A stretch of DNA of 64,000 nt, taken from positions 1 to 64,000 of the forward strand of contig ONAI01000005.1 in the NCBI GenBank assembly GCA_900315755.1. The letters are read 5' to 3'. This DNA comes from an uncultured Ruminococcus sp. (GTDB taxonomy: Bacteria > Bacillota > Clostridia > Oscillospirales > Ruminococcaceae). Each line of letters starts with the position of its first letter. Within the stretch, counting starts at the first letter, position 1. The translations under genes were made by a program, and so were the position numbers. This document shows positions 16,270 through 24,342 of the stretch, piece by piece. The notes beneath the pieces are model-generated. The model ran no database searches and was not told where the DNA came from. It saw nothing but the letters and a program-made list of their open reading frames with translations.

Positions 16270-16933
16270 AAATTCCCTCGGAAGGGAACTCACAAAAGGC
16301 ATAATCAAGGAAAATCCGACACTTGTCATGCTTCTTGGTATGTGTCCGACACTGGCAGTTACAACTCAGGCGAAAAACGGCATCGGCATGGGACTTGCCA
16401 CGACTTTCGTACTTCTCGGCTCAAATATCGTAATATCGCTTCTCAGGAAAGTTATACCTGATAAGGTAAGAATACCAGCTTTCATTGTTATCATCGCAAG
16501 CTTCGTAACGCTCATAGGCTTTCTGCTTGAAGGCTATCTGCCGGATCTTTACGAAAGTCTCGGAATCTATCTCACGCTCATCACTGTAAACTGTATAATC
16601 TTCGGAAGAGCGGAAATGTTCGCAAGCAAGAACGGAGTTGTAGCCTCAGCCTGTGACGCGATAGGAATGGGTATCGGCTTCACTCTGGCACTTTTCCTCA
16701 TGGGCTCTGTACGTGAGATAATCGGCGGCGGACAGTGGCTCGGAATGAGCATACCGGTCCTCCACGATAATCCGATGTTGTTGTTTATTATGCCTGCCGG
16801 AGGATTCTTTACGCTTGGCATGATAATCGCACTGGTGAATAAGCTTTCAAACAAGAAACCGCCGCTCGAACTCGGATGCAAGGGATGTCCGAATGCTGCC
16901 AACTGCTCAAAGAATGGAGGTGACTGTCAGTGA
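16256..16933 (+). CDS. rnfE: Rnf complex subunit E (membrane)
   Basis: A 225-aa RnfE/NqrD-type integral membrane protein with about six helices that pairs with RnfA to form the iron-binding membrane core. The family motif LGMCPTLAVTTQAKNGIGMG is at residues 22-41. It starts with GTG 16256 behind AAGGAGG. Unusually, the C-terminus ends in a Cys-rich tail: about 25 residues after the last helix contain four Cys (CKGCPNAANCSKNGGDC), which I do not know from proteobacterial RnfE and which could bind metal. Confidence 0.93.
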   Translation: MAENKNSLGRELTKGIIKENPTLVMLLGMCPTLAVTTQAKNGIGMGLATTFVLLGSNIVISLLRKVIPDKVRIPAFIVIIASFVTLIGFLLEGYLPDLYESLGIYLTLITVNCIIFGRAEMFASKNGVVASACDAIGMGIGFTLALFLMGSVREIIGGGQWLGMSIPVLHDNPMLLFIMPAGGFFTLGMIIALVNKLSNKKPPLELGCKGCPNAANCSKNGGDCQ

Positions 16934-17508
16934 AGACAATGTTCGTTATACTTCTTTCTGCTATGCTGACAGATAACTTCGTACTCTCGAAATTCATGGG
17001 AATATGTCCGTTCCTCGGCGTATCAAAGAAGCTCGACAGTGCTTCCGGTATGGGACTGGCAGTTACATTCGTAATGATATGCGCTACGTGCGTTACTTAT
17101 CCTATACACCACGGCATCCTCGTTCCGAATGAGCTTGAATACTTCGATACTGTTGTATTCATCCTTGTTATAGCACTTTTCGTACAGCTGGTCGAGACCA
17201 TGCTGAAAAAGTGCATACCCTCGCTGTATAAGTCGCTGGGCGTTTATCTGCCGCTCATAACTACTAACTGCGCTGTGCTTGGTGTTACCGTGCTCAATAT
17301 TGACAACAATTACAGCTTTGCACAGTCAATAGTGAACGCTCTTGGCGGCGGACTTGGCTTCATGCTTGCGCTCGTCATTTTCTCGGGAGTCCGCAAAAAG
17401 CTTGAGTATGCTGACATCCCTGAGACCTTCAAGGGCGTACCGTCAACACTTATAGCAGCTTCGATAGTTTCGGTAAGCTTCATGGGCTTCTCCGGACTCT
17501 TCAACTAA
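16930..17508 (+). CDS. rnfA: Rnf complex subunit A (membrane)
   Basis: A 192-aa RnfA/NqrE membrane protein with six helices; it forms the ion-translocating core with RnfE. The diagnostic motif FMGICPFLGVSKK is near residue 23, with a second conserved Cys in TTNCAVLGV near 112. It starts at GTG 16930, overlapping the rnfE stop by four bases. Confidence 0.95.
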   Translation: MKTMFVILLSAMLTDNFVLSKFMGICPFLGVSKKLDSASGMGLAVTFVMICATCVTYPIHHGILVPNELEYFDTVVFILVIALFVQLVETMLKKCIPSLYKSLGVYLPLITTNCAVLGVTVLNIDNNYSFAQSIVNALGGGLGFMLALVIFSGVRKKLEYADIPETFKGVPSTLIAASIVSVSFMGFSGLFN

Positions 17509-17519
17509 GGAGGTGCAGT

Positions 17520-18311
17520 ATGACTTATCTTGTTCCTGCACTAATTCTTGCCGGCTGCGGAATACTTGCCGGAGTTCTGCTCACAGTAGCAGCTAAGGTT
17601 TTCTACGTTGAAGTAGATGAAAGAATAGGGAAGATCAGTGAGGCACTTCCTCAGGCTAACTGCGGTGCGTGTGGATACGCTGGCTGTGCGGACTACGCTT
17701 CAGCTATCATCGAAAAGGGCGCTCCGACAAATCTCTGCCGTCCGGGCGGTTCGGAAGCTGCCGGAAAGATAGCTGCAATCCTCGGAAAAGCTGCTGAGGA
17801 CGTTGTTCCTATGGTCGCAGTAGTTCACTGCAACGGCGACTGCAATGCAACTCAGAAGGACTTCATTTTTACTGGTGTAAAGTCATGTAAGGCGGCAAAA
17901 CGTTTTTACGCCGGAGACGGTGCCTGCAAGTACGGCTGTATAGGTCTCGGCGACTGCGCTGAGGTCTGCGAGCATGATGCTGTTAAGATAGAGAACGGCG
18001 TTGCAAAGATCATTCCGTCACTTTGCGGTGCTTGCGGACAGTGTGCAGCAGCCTGTCCGAACCATCTTATATCCATTAAACCGCTGAATAAGCATATAGA
18101 CGTTTTATGTTCATCAGCTGCAAACGGAAAAGCAACGAAGCTTGCCTGCAAAAACGGTTGTATCGGATGTAAGATATGCGAGAAGAAGTGTCCGACAGGT
18201 GCAATTACTGTCAGCGACTTCCACGCTTCGATAGACTATGAAAAGTGTACCGGCTGCGGCGAGTGTATGAACGCTTGTCCGGTCAAGGTGATTCACAGCT
18301 GTGAAAAGTGA
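17520..18311 (+). CDS. rnfB: Rnf complex subunit B (ferredoxin-side, multi Fe-S)
   Basis: RnfB accepts electrons from reduced ferredoxin. It has an N-terminal membrane anchor (VPALILAGCGILAGVLLTVA) followed by the NCGACGYAGC...C 4Fe-4S motif. After that come several ferredoxin-type Cys clusters, including CGACGQCAAACP, CIGCKICEKKCP and CTGCGECMNACP. This is richer in clusters than the enterobacterial protein and typical of clostridial RnfB. The 263-aa length is normal. AAGGAGGTG precedes ATG 17520. Last gene of the operon; a terminator follows. Confidence 0.95.
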   Translation: MTYLVPALILAGCGILAGVLLTVAAKVFYVEVDERIGKISEALPQANCGACGYAGCADYASAIIEKGAPTNLCRPGGSEAAGKIAAILGKAAEDVVPMVAVVHCNGDCNATQKDFIFTGVKSCKAAKRFYAGDGACKYGCIGLGDCAEVCEHDAVKIENGVAKIIPSLCGACGQCAAACPNHLISIKPLNKHIDVLCSSAANGKATKLACKNGCIGCKICEKKCPTGAITVSDFHASIDYEKCTGCGECMNACPVKVIHSCEK

Positions 18312-18324
18312 ATAAAAGAGAAAG

Positions 18325-18351
18325 AGCCGCAGGTAAGTCCTGCGGCTTTTT
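18325..18351. terminator. Bidirectional terminator between rnfB and a small peptide gene
   Basis: AGCCGCAGG (18325-18333) pairs with CCTGCGGCT (18339-18347), followed by TTTTTCG on the plus strand. On the minus strand it is preceded by AAAAA and followed by CTTTCTCTTTT, so it can also end the 18-aa peptide transcript. Confidence 0.8.
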
Positions 18352-18420
18352 CGTTGTAAGTGTCTGTGTTATGCGTATCGTGTCATACACACCGTAACTC
18401 TGAACACATAACTATTATTC

Positions 18421-18477
18421 TCAGCAGCCTAAACCAAAGAGCTTGCAGAGAATTGCCCATATGTTATTGCAGCACAT
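18421..18477 (-). CDS. 18-aa cysteine-rich peptide
   Basis: A tiny frame, MCCNNIWAILCKLFGLGC, with four Cys in 18 residues. It has a complete set of expression signals on the minus strand: a promoter at 18520-18548, a leader with a hairpin (AAGTATCCC/GGGGAAATACTT), AAGGAG nine bases before ATG 18477, and a rho-independent terminator at 18325-18351. It resembles in style the 46-aa Cys-rich protein at 51659-51799. The function is unknown. A non-coding small RNA with a chance frame is the alternative. Confidence 0.45.
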   Translation of the reverse strand: MCCNNIWAILCKLFGLGC

Positions 18478-18519
18478 ATCTCATATCTCCTTTTAAGTAT
18501 TTCCCCTTGGGATACTTTG

Positions 18520-18548
18520 ATTATAGCAGAATAAGTGCTGCAATTCAA
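18520..18548 (-). promoter_or_regulatory. Promoter of the cysteine-rich peptide gene
   Basis: On the minus strand TTGAAT (18543-18548), 17 bases, TATAAT (18520-18525). No longer gene lies downstream before the terminator, so the transcript is dedicated to the 18-aa frame or is an sRNA. Confidence 0.7.
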
Positions 18549-18577
18549 TGCAAAAAATATGGAAGAAAAGCTTCCAG

Positions 18578-19051
18578 TCAGTTGAGTATCCACACACCGA
18601 CTGAGAGATAAGAGGCGAAAATCAGCCATATTACGTAAGGAATGTTGATCGCAGCCGCAAGCTTACTGACTTTTCTGAATGCCCACACCATAGCACCGGA
18701 AAGAATTGTCAGCACTATCGCCGTTAAAGCTGCGGCAGCGAACATCCGGAAGCGGAAGAAAATGATGCTCCACGAGAAGTTTACCGCAAGCTGTATAACG
18801 TATATACCGAGCGCAAGGGTACGGTCAGAGCCTGCATCCTCATTCCGGTAGACAAGGTATGCGCCAAATCCCATGAGAGCATACAGAATAGTCCACACGA
18901 CAGGGAACAGGAACGCCGGAGGTGCAAACGGTGGATTTTCCACTGATTCGTAGAAAGGTCTGAAGCTGCCGGAGAGAAGCGCGGATACTGCTCCTGTGAG
19001 CTCGGCAGAGACAACAAAAATGAGCATATCCGTTAAACTGAATTTTTTCAT
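18578..19051 (-). CDS. tspO: TspO/MBR family protein
   Basis: A 157-aa five-helix membrane protein of the translocator/tryptophan-rich sensory family, which binds porphyrins and other hydrophobic ligands. Family marks are NPPFAPPAFLFPVVWTILY (about residues 39-57), MGFGAYLVYR and the Asn/Trp-containing fourth helix LAVNFSWSIIFF. It begins 58 bases after the phosphoesterase gene on the same strand and may share its transcript. GAGGT lies upstream of ATG 19051. Confidence 0.9.
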   Translation of the reverse strand: MKKFSLTDMLIFVVSAELTGAVSALLSGSFRPFYESVENPPFAPPAFLFPVVWTILYALMGFGAYLVYRNEDAGSDRTLALGIYVIQLAVNFSWSIIFFRFRMFAAAALTAIVLTILSGAMVWAFRKVSKLAAAINIPYVIWLIFASYLSVGVWILN

Positions 19052-19109
19052 AGCAATTACCTCACAATCTTAACTGGTAAATACTATGACGGATATACTC
19101 AGAATATGC

Positions 19110-19775
19110 TTATTTGAGCGGAGTTACACAGTTGAACACCGCATAGAACTTTATCGGGATGTGTTTATCAATGTGGCACTTGCCGAAGAACCATTTCTTA
19201 TAGCTGCACGTTTTGATGATGTCCTCGAAGAAAGCGTGTACCTCGAGGCGCTGAAGCACATCAACGTTCAGGCAGTCCTTCAGTGAAGCAGGGGGTTCGT
19301 GAGTTATTATAAAATCGACTGCATTTCCGTATTCTGCAAGGTTGCGGATAGCTTCGCGTATCTCATCATGAGAGGGCCGCTCGCGTTCCCACCACATATC
19401 GCCCTCGCGTCTGAACTCATAGTCCTGACTGTGACCGCCGCCGAAAGCGAATATCTGCTTGCCCTCGATCGTGTATATCTGACCGCGCATCAGGTGCACG
19501 ATATTAGGTGCGACCATATGCACCTTACCGCCGTTCCATTCGGTAACAGGGAGCGATTCGAGAAGCTCGAAGTTTTCGTGACAGCCGTCAACAAAAGCAA
19601 TAGTGAAATTCTTAGAAGCAAGCTTTTTCAGAACAGACTGCTCTTTTCGTGAGCCGTCCCAGATAAAGCCGAAATCTCCGCAGACGATAAGAGTATCGCT
19701 GGACTTGATTTTTTTCATGGCAGGGTCTTTGAATCTGTTTATATCGCCATGAGTGTCTCCGGTAACGTAGATCAA
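19110..19775 (-). CDS. Calcineurin-like metallophosphoesterase
   Basis: A 221-aa cytosolic phosphoesterase with most metal-site motifs: GDTHGD at the N-terminus, CGDFGFIWDG, DGCHENFE (GNHE-type) and THEPP. The final GHxH motif reads GKCH, so one conserved His is replaced by Lys. That could change metal binding, or the site may be completed elsewhere. It appears to start at TTG 19775 behind CGGAGGT; no ATG is nearby. The physiological substrate is unknown. Followed by tspO. Confidence 0.8.
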   Translation of the reverse strand: MIYVTGDTHGDINRFKDPAMKKIKSSDTLIVCGDFGFIWDGSRKEQSVLKKLASKNFTIAFVDGCHENFELLESLPVTEWNGGKVHMVAPNIVHLMRGQIYTIEGKQIFAFGGGHSQDYEFRREGDMWWERERPSHDEIREAIRNLAEYGNAVDFIITHEPPASLKDCLNVDVLQRLEVHAFFEDIIKTCSYKKWFFGKCHIDKHIPIKFYAVFNCVTPLK

Positions 19776-19864
19776 AATGAATACCTCCGTTTAAATTGTT
19801 CTGAGTATATTTTACCACATTTAAGTCAAAAGGTAAAGAGGAGAAAAAAATTTTTTAAAAGGGC

Positions 19865-19893
19865 TTTAAAAATTGAAAAGAATCTGGTATAAT
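19865..19893 (+). promoter_or_regulatory. Promoter of the carboxypeptidase homologue
   Basis: TTTAAA (19865-19870), 17 bases, TATAAT (19888-19893). AAGGAG precedes ATG 19949. Confidence 0.65.
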
Positions 19894-19948
19894 ATATGTG
19901 TATATATTGAAATAGATTGATGTTTAGTTTGTATATGAAGGAGAAATT

Positions 19949-21424
19949 ATGAAAAGATTTGTTTCACTTTTAGCATCATTGCTGATATTGCTGCCGTTTT
20001 TCAGACTTCCGGATGCCGGTGCTGTGGGATTTCCCTACAAGAATAAACTCAACAGCGAATCCGCACTGCTAATAAGTCTCGACACAAACGAAGTTCTGAC
20101 GGAGAAAAATGCTGATACGCCGCAGTGTCCTGGTCCTCTTGTAAATATCATGACAGCCGTCATAGTCCTTGAAAACTGTAAGGATCTCAATGAGCAGCTT
20201 ACCCTCGATCCGGAAGTTTATACTCCTGTGTATTATGAGATACCGGTTCCGGAAGACCTTCCTCATGTTGAGATCAGCGACCACGATGAACTCACAATAA
20301 AGGATCTGCTTTATTGCATGATGCTTACATCGTCTATCGAAGCTTCTGAAACCCTTGCGGATCATTTCGGAAAGCAGTTCATGAGTTCCGAGGACGGCAG
20401 CGTTGAACGTCCTTCAACGATATTCGTAAAGAAGATGAATGAAAAGGCTCAGGAGCTCGGTCTGACTTCAACTAAATTCACTAACGCTCACGGTATGCAT
20501 GATCCTGAACAGTATACAACAGCCCGCGATCTTGCAAAGCTTACTGAGTACGCGCTGAATGTACCTCACTTCCGCGAAATTGCAACTGCTGCAACCTACC
20601 AGCCGGCAGTTCCGAATGCAACACGTCATCCGAACCGCGATAAGTGGATATGGAATCACTCAAATCTTATGATGGACGATCAGGATCCTGATAATCAGTA
20701 CTATTTCATGGGCGCTAAGGGTATAAAGACTTCAAACCTCGAAGCTGCCGGAAGAAGTATCGTAACTATCGCAAGCAAGAACGGCTATAATTACCTTGCT
20801 GTGCTTCTGAAAGCACCGTTCAAGACTGATGACGGTGAATCAAGATTCTGTCACCTTGATGACGCAGCTGACCTTCTCAACTGGGCATTTCAGCACTTCT
20901 CAAAGCAGGAGCTCCTTGCTGCTACGGCAGAAATGGGAGAAAAGCCGGTAAAGCTTGCAGATAACGGCGGAAAGAACTATGTTATTGCACGTCCGAAGGA
21001 GAGCGTCGAGAGACTGTGGTGCGATGAGGTCGATACAAGCCTCATAAACAAGGACAAGATAATCTGGTACAAGGACGAATTTCAGGCACCTGTGAAATCC
21101 GGTGATGCACTTGGCAGCGTAACGCTTGTCTATGCCGGCGAAGAGCTTGCAACTGTTGAGCTTGTAGCAGTCTCAGATGTTGAACGTTCAAAGACCAAGT
21201 ATAACATTGAAGTTGCAAAGAGGTTTCATAAGTCTGAGTGGTTCAGAAATGCGGTAAAGATCTCGATAATACTCTGTATCGTGTATATAATCATATGTAT
21301 CTATGCACTTATTATCTTCAAGAGCAATAAGAAGCCGCTGAAACCGATTTATGCAGTACCGAAACTCGATAAGAAAAAGAAGAAAAAGAAAAGACCGAAT
21401 AACACCCGAATGAATAAACAGTAA
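19949..21424 (+). CDS. D-alanyl-D-alanine carboxypeptidase homologue lacking all catalytic motifs
   Basis: A 491-aa protein with the architecture of DacF/PBP5 enzymes: signal peptide (1-25), peptidase S11 domain (about 35-300), PBP5-type C-terminal beta domain (about 325-410), a membrane helix (about 431-453) and a Lys-rich tail. All three active-site motifs are changed. SxxK reads PLVN (residues 63-66, so nucleophile Ser is Pro and Lys is Asn), SxN reads SSI (128-130), and KTG reads KTS (260-262). The rest of the fold is conserved, the frame is intact, and the gene has its own promoter and terminator. It is therefore probably an expressed pseudoenzyme that binds or scaffolds peptidoglycan machinery rather than trimming D-Ala. 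The loss of catalysis is read from the motifs; the role is inference. Confidence 0.85.
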   Translation: MKRFVSLLASLLILLPFFRLPDAGAVGFPYKNKLNSESALLISLDTNEVLTEKNADTPQCPGPLVNIMTAVIVLENCKDLNEQLTLDPEVYTPVYYEIPVPEDLPHVEISDHDELTIKDLLYCMMLTSSIEASETLADHFGKQFMSSEDGSVERPSTIFVKKMNEKAQELGLTSTKFTNAHGMHDPEQYTTARDLAKLTEYALNVPHFREIATAATYQPAVPNATRHPNRDKWIWNHSNLMMDDQDPDNQYYFMGAKGIKTSNLEAAGRSIVTIASKNGYNYLAVLLKAPFKTDDGESRFCHLDDAADLLNWAFQHFSKQELLAATAEMGEKPVKLADNGGKNYVIARPKESVERLWCDEVDTSLINKDKIIWYKDEFQAPVKSGDALGSVTLVYAGEELATVELVAVSDVERSKTKYNIEVAKRFHKSEWFRNAVKISIILCIVYIIICIYALIIFKSNKKPLKPIYAVPKLDKKKKKKKRPNNTRMNKQ

Positions 21425-21428
21425 ATTT

Positions 21429-21461
21429 ATCCCCGTACTAAGAAAGTACGGGGATATTTTT
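21429..21461. terminator. Terminator between convergent cell-wall genes
   Basis: ATCCCCGTACT pairs with AGTACGGGGAT across a 5-base loop, followed by ATTTTTTC. It ends immediately before the stop codon of the amidase on the opposite strand. Confidence 0.85.
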
Positions 21462-22199
21462 TCAAATGATGATGTAATCGCTGCTTGAATAGCCTGTTAA
21501 GCCGTTATAACTGATAACGTACCAGTTGCCGGTCGTGCCGTTTATCATGACAGTAGCGCCATTAGGTACAGAGCCGAGGATATTACCGGAGAGTGACGGG
21601 TAAGCTCTGACATTCAGACCGCTGCCGTCAGTGTTGACAGTTCCCCACCTTACAGGACCGGGTGCAACGAATGGTATACCGAAGTAATCGCAGAGTGAAC
21701 GGACGACATTCTGTGCGATCAGACCGAGATTGTTTTTTATCCATGCTTCATCAGCGTAGTTATCGTGGTAGCCGATTTCGCAAAGAACTGCAACTGCTTT
21801 TGTATTCAGCACCTCACCGAGAGTATAGGTAGGAACTGCGCCGACCTTATCCGGTATCGGATAAATGCTTTTAAGGTTATTGGCTATGATATTTGCGAGT
21901 TTTTCACTGCTTGCGCTTTTGGGTGCAAAATATATATCAATACCGCGCAGTCTGCCTGCAAGAGCTTCCGGAGCAGCATTAGTATGCAGTGCAAGGTGTA
22001 CATCATAGTATGCTGAATTTGAATCCTTGATAGCGCCTGCAAAATTACGTGCAGGATCGTTTCTTACAAATGATATACCGCATGAGCGCAGGTAAGGTTC
22101 CATACGGTCGGCAAGGAGATTCATGTAAAGCTCTTCGTTGCCGCTGGTAGCATACTGATTCCATTCCTGCGTAGAAGGACTTAAAAATACCTTTGGCAT
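21462..22199 (-). CDS. N-acetylmuramoyl-L-alanine amidase with SH3 domain
   Basis: Cleaves the bond between MurNAc and L-Ala in peptidoglycan. The Amidase_3 fold spans residues 1-175. Putative zinc ligands are the Glu in GNEELYMN, the His in ALHTNAAPE and the Glu in CEIGYHDN. A bacterial SH3 domain (about 180-245; GLNVRAYPSLSGNILG) should bind the wall. The 245-aa form from ATG 22199, behind AAAGGAA, is preferred to the longer frame from 22232. There is no signal peptide in either form, which is odd for a wall hydrolase; export may need a holin-like route, lysis or a non-classical path. Confidence 0.82.
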   Translation of the reverse strand: MPKVFLSPSTQEWNQYATSGNEELYMNLLADRMEPYLRSCGISFVRNDPARNFAGAIKDSNSAYYDVHLALHTNAAPEALAGRLRGIDIYFAPKSASSEKLANIIANNLKSIYPIPDKVGAVPTYTLGEVLNTKAVAVLCEIGYHDNYADEAWIKNNLGLIAQNVVRSLCDYFGIPFVAPGPVRWGTVNTDGSGLNVRAYPSLSGNILGSVPNGATVMINGTTGNWYVISYNGLTGYSSSDYIII

Positions 22200-22277
22200 A
22201 AAAACATTCCTTTCATGGTAATTGAGAAACATTCTCTTGATATATTATGCTTTGGAAGGGAAAAATGACAAAGGTAC

Positions 22278-22306
22278 TTGACTTTTGCTATTTAAAGCGA
22301 TATAAT
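22278..22306 (+). promoter_or_regulatory. Promoter of tyrA
   Basis: TTGACT (22278-22283), 17 bases, TATAAT (22301-22306). It lies inside the longer reading frame that begins at 22247, so the real start must be downstream. Confidence 0.8.
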
Positions 22307-22336
22307 ATTAATATATCAATACATCCGGAGGATAAC

Positions 22337-23188
22337 ATGAAAATTTTAGTAGTCGGACTTGGTCTTATAGGCGGTTCGCTCTGTAAGGCTCTCAAAAAAT
22401 ATTCACACCATACCGTTATAGGTTGTGACCTTAATCATGATATTGAAAATGCCGCTCTAAGGGACGTTGCTGTCGATGAGGTATTTGACGGTAATTATGC
22501 CGGATTCGACATTGCAGTTATAGCGCTTTTCCCTGATTCTGCTGAAAAGTGGTTTGCTGATAACGCTGAAAAGCTTGACAAAGATACTCTCGTGACGGAT
22601 GTCTGCGGTATCAAGGGAGAATTCTCAAAGCGCATGAGAAATATTGCGGACGCAAACGGACTGCGTTATGTTGGCACACATCCAATGGCTGGCAAGGAAT
22701 TCGGAGGCTATTATAACAGTAATGCTGACCTGTTTGTAAAGGCGAACTATATAGTTGTACCTTTTGAGGACAGCGAGAGAATGGATGTTATGCTTCTCAA
22801 AAAGATAGCGAAGGACGTCGGAGCAGGCAAGATAATCGAGACCTCTCCGGAAAATCACGATAAGATGATCGCTTATACCTCACAGCTTGCACATATAGTG
22901 TCGAGTGCATACGTAAAGAGCCCCGAACTCGGACTTGAATGCGGATTCAGCGGCGGCAGCTTTCAGGATATGACACGTATAGCTACCATGAATGAAAAAA
23001 TGTGGACTGATCTTTTCATGCAGAACCGTGAAAACTTGCAGTATGAGCTTGATCTTCTCATCGAAAACCTAAAAAAATACAGCGATGCACTCCACAGAGC
23101 AGACTCTGATGAAATGCTGTCGCTGATAGCCGAGGGCAGGGAACTCAAGGAAGATAATCTTCGTCACAGAGTTGGTCAACCCAACTGA
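22337..23188 (+). CDS. tyrA: Prephenate dehydrogenase
   Basis: Oxidatively decarboxylates prephenate to 4-hydroxyphenylpyruvate with NAD(P)+, the tyrosine branch of aromatic synthesis. The nucleotide-binding motif GLGLIGGSL is at residues 7-15, and GTHPMAGKEFGG near 113-124 forms part of the prephenate site. At 283 aa it has the catalytic domains only; there is no ACT domain. GGAGG precedes ATG 22337. Its 3' end overlaps the convergent pseudouridine synthase gene by 13 bases. The other aromatic genes in the window are at 56.5-59.9 kb. Confidence 0.92.
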   Translation: MKILVVGLGLIGGSLCKALKKYSHHTVIGCDLNHDIENAALRDVAVDEVFDGNYAGFDIAVIALFPDSAEKWFADNAEKLDKDTLVTDVCGIKGEFSKRMRNIADANGLRYVGTHPMAGKEFGGYYNSNADLFVKANYIVVPFEDSERMDVMLLKKIAKDVGAGKIIETSPENHDKMIAYTSQLAHIVSSAYVKSPELGLECGFSGGSFQDMTRIATMNEKMWTDLFMQNRENLQYELDLLIENLKKYSDALHRADSDEMLSLIAEGRELKEDNLRHRVGQPN

Positions 23189-24132
23189 TGCGGAAAGATT
23201 TTTTCAAAGTCCGCAGCAGGTGCTGTGGGTGAGATACTGTTAAGATACGCGAGTGGTGAATCCTCAGGAAAGCTGAATCTCAGCGCATATGCACACAGTG
23301 TCTGGTAATGGACTCCGCGGCGCTTATTGACGGCGTTATTACCGTATTTGCCGTCACCGAGCAAAGGTGCGCCTATATGAGCAAGATGTGCTCTTATCTG
23401 ATGTGTACGTCCTGTAAAGAGCGTCACCTCAACGAGGAAAAGTCCCTTGTGTTCTGCGAGGACTTTATATCCTGTTTTTATCGGTTTATAGCCTTCAAGG
23501 GGAGTATCCGAGATCTTAACGAGATTCCGGGACTCCTCTTTTTTATGATAGGCGGTTATAATATCGCTTTCCTTAGGCGGATGTACGATCGTAATACAGT
23601 GGTAGATCTTTGTTATGTGACCTTCTCTTATCGCTGAATTTATCTCACGCAGGGCATCAGCAGTTTTTGCAGCGGTGACAAGTCCGCAGGTATTTCTGTC
23701 GAGACGGCTGCAAAGTGCAGGTGCGAAAGAATTTTCAGAATCCGGAACATATTCGCCGCTGTTATAAATGTAATGCTTTATTCGGTCGATCAGGTTATCT
23801 GTGAAGCGGCTTCCTGAGTGAGAATCAAGTCCGGAAGGCTTATTCACAATTAGTATATTTTCGTCCTCATATACAATATCAAGTTCTGTCGGAACGTTCA
23901 TGAATGATAGATCGGCAGTTTTTCCGGCAGAAAGCTCGTCCTTGACGTATACCGTGAGTTCATCGCCCTCCGAGAGCCTTGACGAGATCTCGCACCTTTT
24001 GCCATTGAGTTTGACATCCTTTTTGCGTATTAGACGATACATCATACTCTTGGGGAGATCAGGCATCGCTTTTGTGAGGAACTTATCAACTCGCTGACCG
24101 CTGTCGTTAGTATTTATGACAAATTTTTTCAT
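23176..24132 (-). CDS. RluA-family 23S rRNA pseudouridine synthase
   Basis: Isomerises specific uridines in RNA. An S4 RNA-binding domain (residues 1-75; RVDKFLTKAMPDLPKSMMYR) precedes the catalytic domain. The catalytic Asp lies in SRLDRNTCGLV, and TGRTHQIRAHLAHIGAPLLGD is the other family signature. The 318-aa form starting at 24132 is favoured because the frame's upstream Met has no ribosome site, while AAGGAAG precedes 24132. The target is probably 23S rRNA (RluC/RluD type) but cannot be fixed from sequence. Confidence 0.9.
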   Translation of the reverse strand: MKKFVINTNDSGQRVDKFLTKAMPDLPKSMMYRLIRKKDVKLNGKRCEISSRLSEGDELTVYVKDELSAGKTADLSFMNVPTELDIVYEDENILIVNKPSGLDSHSGSRFTDNLIDRIKHYIYNSGEYVPDSENSFAPALCSRLDRNTCGLVTAAKTADALREINSAIREGHITKIYHCITIVHPPKESDIITAYHKKEESRNLVKISDTPLEGYKPIKTGYKVLAEHKGLFLVEVTLFTGRTHQIRAHLAHIGAPLLGDGKYGNNAVNKRRGVHYQTLCAYALRFSFPEDSPLAYLNSISPTAPAADFEKIFPHQLG

Positions 24133-24240
24133 TTGTAACTTCCTTTGTATAGTAAATATGTAAAATACACAAAAATGCATAACCATAATCTGTGATATTA
24201 ACGAAAATCATTGTTATTGGATGCTTTTGTGATATAATGC

Positions 24241-24269
24241 TTGCAATGTCAAGAAAAATATGATATAAT
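24241..24269 (+). promoter_or_regulatory. Promoter of the GH25 gene
   Basis: TTGCAA (24241-24246), 17 bases, TATAAT (24264-24269). The leader is about 65 nt and holds the hairpin at 24290-24311. Confidence 0.75.
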
Positions 24270-24289
24270 ACTAATTGTTATAAATTAGG

Positions 24290-24311
24290 ATTGTAACCTT
24301 TTTGTTACAAT
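24290..24311 (+). promoter_or_regulatory. 8-bp perfect hairpin in the GH25 leader
   Basis: ATTGTAAC and GTTACAAT flank a CTTTTT loop, about 15-20 nt after the predicted transcription start. It could be an operator dyad or an RNA stem protecting the mRNA. There is no T run after the stem, so it is not a terminator. Confidence 0.5.
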
Positions 24312-24342
24312 TGGGTGGATAGAAAAAGGAGAATGATTGAAT

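Noticed and set aside
19949..21424. Frameshifted pseudogene explanation for the lost carboxypeptidase motifs
   Set aside because: The frame is uninterrupted from signal peptide to C-terminal anchor, and only active-site residues are changed, which is unlike random decay.
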